Positions 26,783 through 36,166 of a stretch of DNA of 64,000 nt are shown piece by piece; the stretch's first letter is position 1; each line of letters starts with the position of its first letter. The DNA lies in the NCBI GenBank assembly GCA_016713735.1, contig JADJOP010000007.1, positions 62,001-126,000 on the forward strand, given 5' to 3'. The DNA comes from Bryobacterales bacterium (GTDB lineage Bacteria; Acidobacteriota; Terriglobia; Bryobacterales; Bryobacteraceae). Both the position numbers and the translations under genes were made by a program. The notes beneath the pieces are model-generated. The model ran no database searches. It was not told the DNA's origin and worked only from the letters and a program-made list of their open reading frames with translations.

Positions 26783-29352
26783 AGATTCTTGGACCCACAC
26801 CGTTCGATCGCTTGAACGAAGCAGGGGGCCTTGTGTGCCTGTCCGCTTCCCTCGCGTTCACCCTCTCTCTGATTTCCTATAACCCGCTCGATCCCAGCTG
26901 GAATACGGCCAGCGGCGCGGCACGTGCCCAGAATCTTATCGGCAATACAGGCGCCTGGTTTGCCGATGTTTTGCTGCAGACCTTCGGGCTTTCGGCCTAC
27001 CTCCTGCCGCTCTTCCTCTTGGCCCTGTCCTGGAAGTGGATCCGCTCGTCGCCTATCGAGACGCAGTGGGCCAAGATCACCGGCGCGTTCACACTCGGCC
27101 TGGCCAGTTGCTCGATGCTCAGCTTGAGCGGCGACTGGGGCACGCAACCTGTGAGCGTAACCCCGGGAGGCGTGGTGGGCGGAATTCTCGCCGGCTGGCT
27201 GCTCAGGGCGTTCAACCTGACTGGCGCCGTGTTGCTGTGCTCGACGCTGCTGTTGCTCTCCCTCTACCTGATCTCCACGTTTTCCCTCCAGCGCTTTCCG
27301 GAGTGGGCGCTGACGCCGCTGCGGGCCTGGCGTGAGTTCCGCGCGGGCTTTGAGGCCTGGCGCGAATCGATGCGCCGCAAAAGCGAACAGCGTGCCCTGG
27401 CGCGTATGGAAGCGCGCCGCCGCGCGGCCTCAGGCGATGACGACGACCTTTCACTGCGCCCGCGCCGACGCCGCGGCGATGTAAACGACGACCTCCATCC
27501 CGTGGAGCCACGTGTTTCCCCGCTCGCCCCCGCCCCGTCAGGCGCAGGCACGGCCACGGCGGCGCGCCGCAGGACCGAGCTCTACACCGTAGTCTCGACG
27601 CTCGACGACCAAATTCCCATCCGCACGCTCGACCAGGAAACCGAGGACGGCCAATTGGCCCCAGCGGCGCGAACGGGAACATCAGACGCCCCGCCGTTTG
27701 ACCCAACCTCCGCGCCGGCCTACGAGCGCCACGCGGCGCCTGAACCCGCCACGCTGGAGCCGGCCGTGGTGGAATACGTCCCGCCGCCTCCGGCAGCCGA
27801 ACCGATTCCCGCACGTCCCGTGGCCGCGGCGATTCCTGGCGCGCATTCCAAGTCGCCGGCGCACTTCCTTCTGCCCCCCACCGAACTGCTCAACGAACCC
27901 GAGGCGCGCTCGGCCTTCGACACTGAAGAGCTGAAGACGATCGCCGGGCGCATCAAATCCAAGTTTGAAGAGTTCAACGTGCTCGGCTCGGTGACGCAGA
28001 TTAATCCCGGCCCGGTGGTGACGACCTTTGAGTTCAAACCCGAGGCGGGCATCAAATATTCGCGCATCACGACGCTCACCGAGGACCTCTGCCTGGGCCT
28101 GCAGGCCGAGTCGATCCTGATCGAACGCATTCCGGGCAAACCGACCGTGGGCATCGAGGTGCCCAACTCCAAGCGCGAGGTGATCGCGCTGCGCCAGATT
28201 CTCGAAAGCGACGAGTTCCGCAACGCGCCCTCGAAGCTGACGATTGCGCTCGGCAAGGACATCTCGGGCCGCATCCGCGTGACGCAGCTCGAACAGATGC
28301 CCCACCTGCTCATTGCCGGCTCCACCGGTTCGGGCAAGTCGGTGATGCTGAACTCGCTCATCATGAGCGTGCTCTACAAGTCGACGCCGCACGAGGTGCG
28401 CATGGTGCTCATCGACCCCAAGCGCGTCGAGATGGGCATGTATGAAGGCGTGCCGCACCTGCTCACGCCGGTGATCACCGATCCGCGCAAGGCCACCAAC
28501 GCGCTGCGCAACGCCGTGGCCGAGATGGAGCGGCGGTTGAAGCTGCTCGCCTCGCAGGGCGTGCGCAATATCGACCAGTTCAACAAGAAGATCAAGCAGA
28601 AGCTGAGCCAGCCGCGGAGCTTGTTTGAGGAAGAGTCGCCGAGCTACGTGGAAGAGTTGCAGCCGCTGCCCTACATCCTCATCGTCATCGACGAGCTGGC
28701 TGACCTGATGATGCTCGAGAAGGGCAACGTCGAGGAATCGGTAACACGGCTGGCGCAGATGGCGCGCGCGGTGGGCATGCACCTGGTGGTGGCCACGCAG
28801 CGGCCAAGCGTGGACGTGATCACCGGCCTGATCAAGGCCAACTTCCCGGCGCGCATCTCGTTCCGCGTGGCCACGCGCGTGGACTCGCGCACGATTCTCG
28901 ACGTGATGGGCGCCGAGCACTTGTTGGGCAAGGGCGACATGTTGCACCTGCCGCCCGGTTCGGCGCGGTTGACGCGCGTGCACGCCGCCTATGTGACCGA
29001 AAACGAGATCTGCGGCGTGGTGGACTTCTGGAAGGACCAGGCGCAGCCGGAGTACGACGAGAGCTACCTGATGGCTCCGCCGGCCGACGATGCGGCCGTG
29101 GGCGAGGGCGACGAAGAGTTCCAGGGCGCCGAGGACCCGGCCTACCAGGACGCCGTGCGCGTCGTGCTGGAAGTAGGCAAGGCGTCGACCTCGATTCTGC
29201 AGCGCCGCTTGCGGCTGGGCTACGGCCGCGCCGCGCGCCTGCTCGACATGATGCAGAAGGAAGGCATCATCGGGCCGCCCGACGGCAGCCGTCCGCGCGA
29301 AGTGCTGAAGCGTCCTGACTGGATGGACGAGATCGACAACTCGCTGCGGTAG
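26779..29352 (+). CDS. ftsK: DNA translocase FtsK/SpoIIIE
   Basis: This 857-residue protein pumps chromosomal DNA across the division septum. It has about four N-terminal membrane helices (residues 20-175), a charged and proline-rich linker (about 200-370), the motor domain with Walker A AGSTGSGKSV (about 513-522), Walker B PYILIVIDELADLMM, and a C-terminal gamma winged-helix domain (RRLRLGYGRAARLLDMMQKE) that recognises DNA polarity signals. GGAGG lies directly upstream of the start, within the end of uppP. The length and domain order are normal for the family. Confidence 0.96.
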   Translation: MKILGPTPFDRLNEAGGLVCLSASLAFTLSLISYNPLDPSWNTASGAARAQNLIGNTGAWFADVLLQTFGLSAYLLPLFLLALSWKWIRSSPIETQWAKITGAFTLGLASCSMLSLSGDWGTQPVSVTPGGVVGGILAGWLLRAFNLTGAVLLCSTLLLLSLYLISTFSLQRFPEWALTPLRAWREFRAGFEAWRESMRRKSEQRALARMEARRRAASGDDDDLSLRPRRRRGDVNDDLHPVEPRVSPLAPAPSGAGTATAARRRTELYTVVSTLDDQIPIRTLDQETEDGQLAPAARTGTSDAPPFDPTSAPAYERHAAPEPATLEPAVVEYVPPPPAAEPIPARPVAAAIPGAHSKSPAHFLLPPTELLNEPEARSAFDTEELKTIAGRIKSKFEEFNVLGSVTQINPGPVVTTFEFKPEAGIKYSRITTLTEDLCLGLQAESILIERIPGKPTVGIEVPNSKREVIALRQILESDEFRNAPSKLTIALGKDISGRIRVTQLEQMPHLLIAGSTGSGKSVMLNSLIMSVLYKSTPHEVRMVLIDPKRVEMGMYEGVPHLLTPVITDPRKATNALRNAVAEMERRLKLLASQGVRNIDQFNKKIKQKLSQPRSLFEEESPSYVEELQPLPYILIVIDELADLMMLEKGNVEESVTRLAQMARAVGMHLVVATQRPSVDVITGLIKANFPARISFRVATRVDSRTILDVMGAEHLLGKGDMLHLPPGSARLTRVHAAYVTENEICGVVDFWKDQAQPEYDESYLMAPPADDAAVGEGDEEFQGAEDPAYQDAVRVVLEVGKASTSILQRRLRLGYGRAARLLDMMQKEGIIGPPDGSRPREVLKRPDWMDEIDNSLR

Positions 29353-29405
29353 GCGCGCGGGCCCTGCGCTGTCCGCTCGAGCCCGGCTCCGTCTATGATG
29401 GAGCG

Positions 29406-29921
29406 ATGCGAATTCCGCTTCTGCTCGCCCTTGTTGCGCTGCCCGTGCTGGCCCAGGACGGGCCGGTAATGCAGTCGATTCTGCCGCGCTTCCAGGCGGC
29501 CAAGCTCAATCTGATCGAGACCGCTGAGTTCATGCCGGCAGAGAAGTACAGCTACCGGCTGACGCCCCCGCAGCGCACCTTCGGCGCCTGGATGGAGCAC
29601 AACATCCAGATGAACTACGGCTCCTGCGGCATGATCGCGGCTGAGCGCAAGCCGGCGCCGAAGTTGGAGAACGCGAGCAAAGAGCAGCTCATCGCCGCTC
29701 TCAAGGAGAGCTTCGATTACTGCGAACTGGCGTTCAAGGCGCAAACCGAGGAGACGGCGGTGAAGACCCTCCAGGTGGCCGGACGCCCGGTGTCGCCGGT
29801 GAATGTGATGGTGGGCCTGGTGGTGAACTGGAACGAACACTACGGCAACCTGGTGGGCTACCTGCGCTCGAACAACATTGTTCCGCCGACGACGGCACGG
29901 GCGCAAAAGGCGAAGAAGTAG
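29406..29921 (+). CDS. Exported DinB family protein
   Basis: This 171-residue protein has a signal peptide (MRIPLLLALVALPVLAQ) and a DinB four-helix bundle with AWMEHNIQMNYGSC and NWNEHYGNLVGYLRSNNIVPP. The two His residues are candidate metal ligands. The export signal is unusual for a DinB protein but recurs in Acidobacteriota. It follows ftsK by 53 bp and could be the last gene of that transcript. Function unknown. Confidence 0.85.
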   Translation: MRIPLLLALVALPVLAQDGPVMQSILPRFQAAKLNLIETAEFMPAEKYSYRLTPPQRTFGAWMEHNIQMNYGSCGMIAAERKPAPKLENASKEQLIAALKESFDYCELAFKAQTEETAVKTLQVAGRPVSPVNVMVGLVVNWNEHYGNLVGYLRSNNIVPPTTARAQKAKK

Positions 29922-29940
29922 GCGCGCGGTCGAGCAGGCC

Positions 29941-30432
29941 TCAGCCCTTCGCGCCGGCCACTTTGGGCGCGATGAACCAGCGCAGCACGCCGCGAGGGCG
30001 CGGACCGAACTGGTCCACCTCAATACGCATCAGCGCGCCCTTCTTGAAATCGACGCGCAGCGAGGGAGCGTCGAGCAGGTAGCTCGACAGGTGGCTGAAC
30101 AGGGGCTCGTGGCCAACCAGCAGCAATTGGCCGCCGTCGCGATGGACGCGCAGTTCGTCCCACACAAGTTCGGGCCGTGAGTCGGGCACCAGCGCCTGTG
30201 TATGGAGCAGTTCGCCTTTGTAGCCGAGCACCTCGGCGGCGATTTCGGCGGTTTGTAGCGCGCGGGCATAGGGACTGCTGAGTATGTAGTCGGGCTTGAC
30301 GCCCGCCCACTGCGCCAGCTTCATCACTTCGCGCGTTTTCTTGCGTCCCTCCACGGTCAACTCCCGTTCGGCGTCGGGCATGCCGGGCCGGCCGTTTTCC
30401 GCGACACCATGACGCAATAGAAACACATCCAT
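29941..30432 (-). CDS. sixA: SixA-type phosphohistidine phosphatase
   Basis: This 163-residue histidine-phosphatase-superfamily protein has the catalytic LLRHGVAE motif at the N terminus, SSPYARALQTAEIA and the second catalytic His in LVGHEPLF. SixA removes phosphate from His on phosphotransfer domains, but related small phosphatases have other substrates, so the exact role is open. It is convergent with the DinB gene, 19 bp apart, and divergent from the O-antigen ligase gene. A GGGAA-CGA-TTCCC palindrome lies 20 bp before its start. Confidence 0.85.
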   Translation of the reverse strand: MDVFLLRHGVAENGRPGMPDAERELTVEGRKKTREVMKLAQWAGVKPDYILSSPYARALQTAEIAAEVLGYKGELLHTQALVPDSRPELVWDELRVHRDGGQLLLVGHEPLFSHLSSYLLDAPSLRVDFKKGALMRIEVDQFGPRPRGVLRWFIAPKVAGAKG

Positions 30433-30533
30433 GGCTCTGCTCCCTCACCCCCGGGAACGATTCCCAGGTGCCTCCATGAACATTCTCACATAGAATTGTT
30501 GTTGTACGGCGCTTGCCCGCCGGCAGACCCAAC

Positions 30534-31745
30534 GTGAACCTCAACCGGATCGCCCTCTATCTCGCCTTCGGCTCGGCCGTGGCCTCGCTTGTCTCCATCG
30601 CCGTGTGCCACTCGCTGCTGGCGCTGGCCTTTGCCGCGCTGCTGCTGAGCGGCACGCCGATGCGCTTGCCGCGCTTCTGGCCGGCGCTGGCCGTGCTGGT
30701 GGCCTGGACGGTGCTGGCCGCGTTGCTCTCGGAGTCGCCCTGGGAGGCGCGGCCGGCGCTGCGCAAGTTCTATTGCCTGCTGACTCTGCTCACGCTGTGT
30801 TCGACGCTCACGCTCGAATGGGCCCGGCGGTTGCTGATTGCGCTGGCGGCGGCCGGGACGTTCAGCGCGGCCAAGGGACTGGTGCAGTTCTGGCAGAAAT
30901 GGGAGGCGGCGCGCGCTGGCGGGCAGCCCTTCTACCAGAGCTACGTCGGCGACCGCATCACCGGCTTCATGAGCCACTGGATGACCTTCGGCGGCGAGAT
31001 GATGATCGTGCTGGTGGTCATCGCCGCGTGGATCTTCTTCTCCGGCGACCGGCAGCGCATTGTGATCTGGTGGGTGGCCGCCGGGCTCGTGTTCGCGGCC
31101 ATTCTGCTCGGCTTCACGCGCAGCATCTGGCCGGCGACGGCGGCGGCGGGCCTCTATCTGATGTGGTTCTGGCGGCGCTGGCTGGTGGTGGTGGCGCCGG
31201 TGGTGATGGTGGCGGGACTTCTGCTGGCTCCGCCGCCGGTGAGCGAACGCGTGCGGTCCATCTGGAACCCGGACAAGAAACTCGATTCCAACGAACACCG
31301 CGAGGCGCTGCGCGCGGCGGGCTACCGCATGATTGCCGCGCACCCGCTGTTTGGGATTGGTCCCGAGCACACCCAGCGCGAGTTTCCGAAGTATGTGCCG
31401 GATCAATACAAGCCGATTCCCAAGGAGTGGTGGTACGGCCACCTGCACAACATCTATCTCGACTTCGCGGCCGAGCGCGGCATTCCGGCGCTGCTGGCGT
31501 TTCTCGTCATGATCGGCTGGGCGCTGCGCGATTATCTGCGCCGCGTGCTGGCGCTGGCGCCCGAGGAGCATACGCGGCGCATGCTGCTGCACGCAGTGAT
31601 CGCGGGCGTGATTGCCATCCTTGTCGGCGGCCTGCTGGAGCGCAACCTCGGAGACAGCGAGGTGCTGACCCTGTTCTGGACCCTGCTGGCATTGGGCCAC
31701 GTGGCGCTGCAGCGCGAGGAGACAGCGCATGAGCACGCTGCCTAA
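30534..31745 (+). CDS. O-antigen ligase family (WaaL/Wzy-like) membrane protein
   Basis: This protein of about 403 residues has some ten hydrophobic helices and a large extracytoplasmic loop (about 235-310). The conserved Arg in LGFTRSIWPA and His in YGHLHNIYLDFAAERG match the Wzy_C ligase/polymerase pattern that joins O-antigen to lipid A core. The GTG at 30534 is preferred to the TTG seven codons earlier, but neither has a clear ribosome-binding site. It overlaps the next gene by 17 bp. Confidence 0.85.
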   Translation: MNLNRIALYLAFGSAVASLVSIAVCHSLLALAFAALLLSGTPMRLPRFWPALAVLVAWTVLAALLSESPWEARPALRKFYCLLTLLTLCSTLTLEWARRLLIALAAAGTFSAAKGLVQFWQKWEAARAGGQPFYQSYVGDRITGFMSHWMTFGGEMMIVLVVIAAWIFFSGDRQRIVIWWVAAGLVFAAILLGFTRSIWPATAAAGLYLMWFWRRWLVVVAPVVMVAGLLLAPPPVSERVRSIWNPDKKLDSNEHREALRAAGYRMIAAHPLFGIGPEHTQREFPKYVPDQYKPIPKEWWYGHLHNIYLDFAAERGIPALLAFLVMIGWALRDYLRRVLALAPEEHTRRMLLHAVIAGVIAILVGGLLERNLGDSEVLTLFWTLLALGHVALQREETAHEHAA

Positions 31746-32448
31746 CCGCACCATCGTGCTCGCCGGGGGCGCGGGCGGACTGGGCTCGGCCACGGCGCGG
31801 GCGCTGGCGGCCGAAGGCGCGCGGCTGGTGGTGAGCTATCGCCAGAACGCTGCGCGCGCGGAGGCGCTCAGCGGAATCGCCACATTGGTGCAGGCCGACC
31901 TGGCGCGCAAGGACGATCGCGCACGGCTGCTCGATGCGGCGCCGGACATTTACGGTTTGGTGGTGTTCGCGGGCAATCCTTCGCGCGTGGCTTCGCCCGA
32001 TCAGTTGGACGAGGCGCTGCGCTTGTCGCATGAGGTGAACTGCCTCGGTCCGCTGCTGCTGGCGCGTGAGGCGGCGGCACGCATGAAGGACGCCGGTACG
32101 CCAGGAGCGATTGTGCTCTTCTCGACCATGCAGGCCGTGGCGTTGTTTCCAGGCTCAACGGCCTACGCCGTGGAGAAGGCTGCGCTCATTCAAGGCGCGC
32201 GCATCCTGGCCAAGGAGATGCGCGGGCCGGCGAACATCCGCGTCAACGTGATCGCGCCGGGTGTGACGCAGGCGGGCATGGCCGAGGCCTCCATCGCCGC
32301 GGGCAAGTATCAACGGTATCTCGATGACGGCGTCATTGCCCGCTATGGCCGCGCCGAAGACATCACGCGCGCGGTGCGGTTCTTTCTCGAGCCGGACAAT
32401 TTCATCACAGGACAGGTGCTCACCGTGGATGGAGGACTCACTCTATGA
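31729..32448 (+). CDS. SDR family oxidoreductase
   Basis: This 239-residue classical short-chain dehydrogenase has GGAGGLGSATAR as its nucleotide-binding motif, FSTMQA with the catalytic Ser, and YAVEKAA with the YxxxK catalytic pair intact. It is close to the 3-oxoacyl-ACP reductase-like group (C terminus TGQVLTVDGGLTL). The active site is complete, unlike the SDR at the left end of the window. It overlaps the O-antigen ligase gene by 17 bp and the DUF1080 gene by 4 bp (ATGA), so all three are coupled. Confidence 0.92.
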   Translation: MSTLPNRTIVLAGGAGGLGSATARALAAEGARLVVSYRQNAARAEALSGIATLVQADLARKDDRARLLDAAPDIYGLVVFAGNPSRVASPDQLDEALRLSHEVNCLGPLLLAREAAARMKDAGTPGAIVLFSTMQAVALFPGSTAYAVEKAALIQGARILAKEMRGPANIRVNVIAPGVTQAGMAEASIAAGKYQRYLDDGVIARYGRAEDITRAVRFFLEPDNFITGQVLTVDGGLTL

Positions 32449-33056
32449 CGACCCTCACGCGCCGAAGCCTGCTGGCCATGGCCCCGGCGGCGTTCGCGCA
32501 ACCGCGCCAGGAGCCGCTGTTCAACGGCAAGAATCTGGACGGCTGGTATCGCGCCGCCTTCGGCATCTGGCGGATTGAGAACGGGGAGTTGACCGGCACG
32601 TCGGACCACACGCTGCCGGGGCCCGGCTACCTCATGACGCAACGTGCGTTTCGCGATTTCGACCTGCGGCTGGAGTTCTGGATTTCACGCGGCGGCAACA
32701 GCGGCGTCTACATTCGCGAACCGCACCGCGCCTGGGGCTCGAAAGGCGACCTGCGCCCGGCGCATGGCAAGTCGCGCGGCTATGAGATCCAGATCGACTA
32801 CAACGACCGGAAGAACCTCACCGGCTCGGTGTACGACTTGAAGAAGCCAGACCGTGTGCTGGGCGGCGAAGAGCGCTGGAACCGCTATCGCATCGTGTGC
32901 CGCGCCAAGCGCGTGGAGATCTGGTTGAACGGCGAACAGGCAAACGCCTTCGACGGCATCGAATCCGCCGAAGGCGCGATTGGGTTTCAGATTCACGGCC
33001 AGCAGCCGCATGACCACAGGGTGAAGTTCCGCAACATCGAGATCATCAGCCTGTGA
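32445..33056 (+). CDS. DUF1080 (3-keto-disaccharide hydrolase-like) exported protein
   Basis: This 203-residue protein has a short RR-containing leader (TRRSLLAMAPAAFAQ) and one jelly-roll DUF1080 domain: LFNGKNLDGWY, FDLRLEFWISRGGNSGVYIRE-type strands and GFQIHGQQPHDHRVKFRNIEI. The fold is like GH16 lectins, and some members hydrolyse 3-keto-glycosides. It would act in the periplasm. The start overlaps the SDR stop. An SDR next to a DUF1080 protein would fit a sugar oxidation-hydrolysis route, but that is inference. Confidence 0.9.
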   Translation: MTTLTRRSLLAMAPAAFAQPRQEPLFNGKNLDGWYRAAFGIWRIENGELTGTSDHTLPGPGYLMTQRAFRDFDLRLEFWISRGGNSGVYIREPHRAWGSKGDLRPAHGKSRGYEIQIDYNDRKNLTGSVYDLKKPDRVLGGEERWNRYRIVCRAKRVEIWLNGEQANAFDGIESAEGAIGFQIHGQQPHDHRVKFRNIEIISL

Positions 33057-33063
33057 GCGCGGG

Positions 33064-33088
33064 GCCAGCACGGCGCGGACTTGCTGGC
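33064..33088. terminator. Hairpin between convergent genes
   Basis: GCCAGCA at 33064-33070 pairs with TGCTGGC at 33082-33088 (11-nt loop). It lies between the DUF1080 and cyclophilin stop codons and could end both transcripts. Confidence 0.45.
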
Positions 33089-33567
33089 TAGGCTTCGGTG
33101 ATGGTCACCGACTTAAGCGTGTCGCCCTGTTGCGTGGCGTTGACGATGTCCTGACCCGAGGTGACCTGGCCGAAGACGGTGTGCTTGCCGTCGAGCCAGT
33201 CGGTGGCGATGTGGGTGATGAAGAACTGGCTGCCGTTGGTGTTCGGCCCGGCATTGGCCATGGAGAGCGAGCCCACTTTGTGGCGGTGCGGATTGCCCTT
33301 GCACTCGTCGGCGAAACGGTAACCGGGGCCGCCGCGGCCGGTGCCGGTGGGGTCACCGCCCTGGATCATGAAGTCGGCGATGACGCGGTGGAAGATTGTG
33401 CCGTCGTAGAACTTGTCGCGGGCGAGGAAGACGAAGTTGCTCACGGTGTTCGGCGCGTCGGCGGCGAAGAGCTCGCAGACGATCGTGCCGCGCGACGTTT
33501 CAAACGTGGCCGTGTACTTCTTGCTCGAATCAATCGACATCGGCGGCGGGGCCGCATACTGTTTCAT
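33088..33567 (-). CDS. Cyclophilin-type peptidyl-prolyl cis-trans isomerase
   Basis: This 159-residue protein catalyses proline isomerisation during protein folding. It has no signal peptide, so it is probably cytoplasmic. It shows FHRVIADFMIQGGDPTGTG (catalytic Arg region), GSLSMANAGPNTNGSQFFIT and the LDGKHTVFGQV loop with a Trp at WLDGKH. The size is typical of minimal bacterial cyclophilins. A GAAGAG sequence lies just upstream of the ATG. Confidence 0.95.
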   Translation of the reverse strand: MKQYAAPPPMSIDSSKKYTATFETSRGTIVCELFAADAPNTVSNFVFLARDKFYDGTIFHRVIADFMIQGGDPTGTGRGGPGYRFADECKGNPHRHKVGSLSMANAGPNTNGSQFFITHIATDWLDGKHTVFGQVTSGQDIVNATQQGDTLKSVTITEA

Positions 33568-33666
33568 ATCTCTTCAGTGTAGCGGTTTCAGGAGCGTGCG
33601 GCCCTGTTGGCGCGGCCTTGGCGGGGCCGCCCTCCACGCCCGTCTTGATACGCTAGGACCGTCATC

Positions 33667-36153
33667 ATGAAACGCCGATCCCTTTTGAAGACCGTCGCCG
33701 CCGCGCCCTTGGCGGCGCAACTCCGCGCACAGGGCAAGCAAGCCTGGCTGGGCCCCGACTATTGGGCCAATCCGCTGCAGGACTGGCGGCGCGTGGGCGA
33801 CCGCATCGAGTGCCACGTCTCCGGCGGCGACCGCAACGTCTACTGGCTGACGCGCGAAACTGCTCCCGGCGCGCCGTTCACGATGTCGGTGCGGCTCGGC
33901 AAACTGGCCTCCGACGCGGGCAAGAGCGAAGGCTATGCCGGCTTCCGCTTCGGCATGCGCGGCCACTTCAACGACTATCGCGACACGGCGCTGCGCGGCC
34001 TCGGCATCGACGCGGGCATCACCACGCGGGGCAAGCTGTTCATCGGCACGCTGGGCAACAGCCCCGTGATCAACTCGCTCGACGACGTGACGCTGACGCT
34101 CACCGTGGAAGGCACGGAGGCGACGCTCGAAGCCGGCGGCGTGAAGATCAAAGCGACCGTGCCGGAGGCGTGGACCGGCGGCGGCGTGGCCCTGGTGGCG
34201 CATCATGGCGCGCCGCCGAAAGCGCTGCCTGTGATGCGCGAACCGGCCGCGCCGAACGCAGGCAAGCAGCCGCAGGAGCGCGGCGGCGACACGCGCTTCT
34301 GGTTCAGCGATTGGAAGCTCGCCGGCGCGGGCGTACGCGAGTTGCCGGTGCGGGCGTGGGGACCGATCCTGTTTCTTCAATACACGCTGTCGCGGAGGAC
34401 GTTGAAGCTGACGGCGCAACTGGCTCCAGTGGAGGTGGATCAGAAGCAGCCGCCGGTAGAGTTGCGCGTCAACGGCAAGACCATCGCCAAGGCGCAGGTG
34501 GAGCCCTATTCGTCAACGGCGCTGTTCCGCATCGCCAAATGGGACGACACCCGCGACACGAAGTTCACGCTGCATTGGCGCGGGGCGACCTATGACGGCG
34601 TGGTGAAGCGCGATCCGAAGGAGAAGCAGAAGCTGGTGGTGGGAGCGCTCACCTGCCAGGGCGAGTTCGGATTCCCGCATCAGTTGATGGCGGCGAACCT
34701 CCACCGCATCAAGCCCGACATTCTCTTCTTCACCGGCGACCAGTTGTATGAGGCCAACGGCGGCTATGGCATTCAGCGCGGCCCGGCCGAAGCGGCGCGG
34801 CTCGATTATCTGCGCAAGTGGTTCATGTATGGCTGGGCGTGGGGTTCGTTGACGCGCGAGATCCCCACGGTGAGCCACCCCGACGATCACGATGTGTATC
34901 ACGGCAACATCTGGGGCGCGGGCGGGCGCAAGGCGGTGTTGAGCGATCCGCCGCCGGGCTCGCCCGGTTCGCCGCACCAGATGGGACAGGATTCAGGCGG
35001 CTACCTGATGCCGCCCGAGTGGGTGACCATCGTCGAGCGCACGCAGTCGTCGCATCTGCCCGATGATCCCGATTCGAAGCCCATTGAACAAGGCATTCCC
35101 GTGCATTTCGGGCAACTGGTGTGGGGCGGCGTGAGCTTCGCGATCATTGAGGACCGCAAGTGGAAGTCGGCGCCGAAGGACTTCCTGGCTGAGGCTCGCA
35201 TCTGGAACGGCTGGGCGCAGAATCCGATGTGGAACGCGCCTACGATGGGCGACGTGAAGGGCGCGCAGTTGTTGGGCGAGCGGCAGGAACAGTTCCTCGA
35301 GCGCTGGGCGCGCGATTGGGACGGCGTCACGATGAAGGCCGCCGTGTCGGGCACCATCTTCTGCAACCTGGCGACGCTGCCGCGCGAGATGATGAGCGAC
35401 GCCGGAACGCCGCGCATTCCCGTGGAGCCCATCGGCGGCTACGCGCGCAACGACAAGGCCGTGGCCGATCATGATTCCAACGGCTGGCCGCAGACGCCGC
35501 GCAACCGCGCGCTGCGGCTGCTGCGCACGTGCCAGGCCGTGCACATCGCGGGCGATCAACATCTGGCGAGCACGGTGCAGTACGGCATCGATGATTGGAA
35601 CGACGGTTCCTATTCGATCTGCACGCCGGCGATTTCGAACGTGTTCCCGCGCCGCTGGTTCCCGCCCGATGAGGGCAAGAACCGCAAGCAGGGACAGACG
35701 CGCAACATGGGCGAGTTTGTCGACGGCTTCGGCAACAAGGTCACGGTGCATGCGGTGGCCAATCCGGCGCGCTTCGGCGTGGCTCCGGCGGCGCTGAATG
35801 AGCGCGCTCCGGGCTTTGGCGTCGTGGAGTTCGATAAGACGGCGCGCACGATCACGCTCATCAACTACGCGCGCTGGACCGACCTCGCGCAGCCGGACGC
35901 CAAACCGTATCCGGGCTGGCCGATTACCATCGCCGAGTCCGATAACGGACTGAACGGTGCGAAATTCGAGCTGGCGCTTCCGGCGAAGGTCGAAGGCGTG
36001 GTGGAGGTGTTCGCCGAGGGACAAACGGCGCCGGTGCTGTCGTGGCGGCTGCCCGCGGCAACCGACCGGCTGCGCGTGTGGGCGGCGGGCACGTATACGG
36101 TGAAGGCGGGCAAGCGTACATTTGCGAAGGTGAAGGCCGAGCCGCGTGCGTAG
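33667..36153 (+). CDS. PhoD-like (alkaline phosphatase D) exported metallophosphatase
   Basis: This 828-residue protein starts with a Tat-like leader (KRRSLLKTVAAAPLAA). The N-terminal about 300 residues are beta-rich and lectin-like. The phosphatase domain shows the metal-binding motifs FFTGDQLYEANGG, SHPDDHDVYHGN and HIAGDQHLAS. PhoD enzymes hydrolyse phosphodiesters in the periplasm and need Fe and Ca, which fits Tat export of a folded, metal-loaded protein. It is longer than B. subtilis PhoD because of the N-terminal domain. It is convergent with the isomerase-like gene. Confidence 0.88.
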   Translation: MKRRSLLKTVAAAPLAAQLRAQGKQAWLGPDYWANPLQDWRRVGDRIECHVSGGDRNVYWLTRETAPGAPFTMSVRLGKLASDAGKSEGYAGFRFGMRGHFNDYRDTALRGLGIDAGITTRGKLFIGTLGNSPVINSLDDVTLTLTVEGTEATLEAGGVKIKATVPEAWTGGGVALVAHHGAPPKALPVMREPAAPNAGKQPQERGGDTRFWFSDWKLAGAGVRELPVRAWGPILFLQYTLSRRTLKLTAQLAPVEVDQKQPPVELRVNGKTIAKAQVEPYSSTALFRIAKWDDTRDTKFTLHWRGATYDGVVKRDPKEKQKLVVGALTCQGEFGFPHQLMAANLHRIKPDILFFTGDQLYEANGGYGIQRGPAEAARLDYLRKWFMYGWAWGSLTREIPTVSHPDDHDVYHGNIWGAGGRKAVLSDPPPGSPGSPHQMGQDSGGYLMPPEWVTIVERTQSSHLPDDPDSKPIEQGIPVHFGQLVWGGVSFAIIEDRKWKSAPKDFLAEARIWNGWAQNPMWNAPTMGDVKGAQLLGERQEQFLERWARDWDGVTMKAAVSGTIFCNLATLPREMMSDAGTPRIPVEPIGGYARNDKAVADHDSNGWPQTPRNRALRLLRTCQAVHIAGDQHLASTVQYGIDDWNDGSYSICTPAISNVFPRRWFPPDEGKNRKQGQTRNMGEFVDGFGNKVTVHAVANPARFGVAPAALNERAPGFGVVEFDKTARTITLINYARWTDLAQPDAKPYPGWPITIAESDNGLNGAKFELALPAKVEGVVEVFAEGQTAPVLSWRLPAATDRLRVWAAGTYTVKAGKRTFAKVKAEPRA

Positions 36154-36166
36154 CGTGCGCCGCTAC
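36150..36166. terminator. Short hairpin across two convergent stop codons
   Basis: GTAGCG at 36150-36155 pairs with CGCTAC at 36161-36166 around a 5-nt loop. It spans the last base of the PhoD-like stop region and the end of the isomerase gene. There is no T run. Confidence 0.35.

Noticed and set aside
27682..28983. 433-codon His/Arg-rich frame opposite ftsK
   Set aside because: It is antisense to the FtsK motor domain, with no recognisable features.
30451..30468. GGGAA-CGA-TTCCC palindrome as a specific operator
   Set aside because: Only one copy is seen and no regulator gene is adjacent, so a function cannot be supported.
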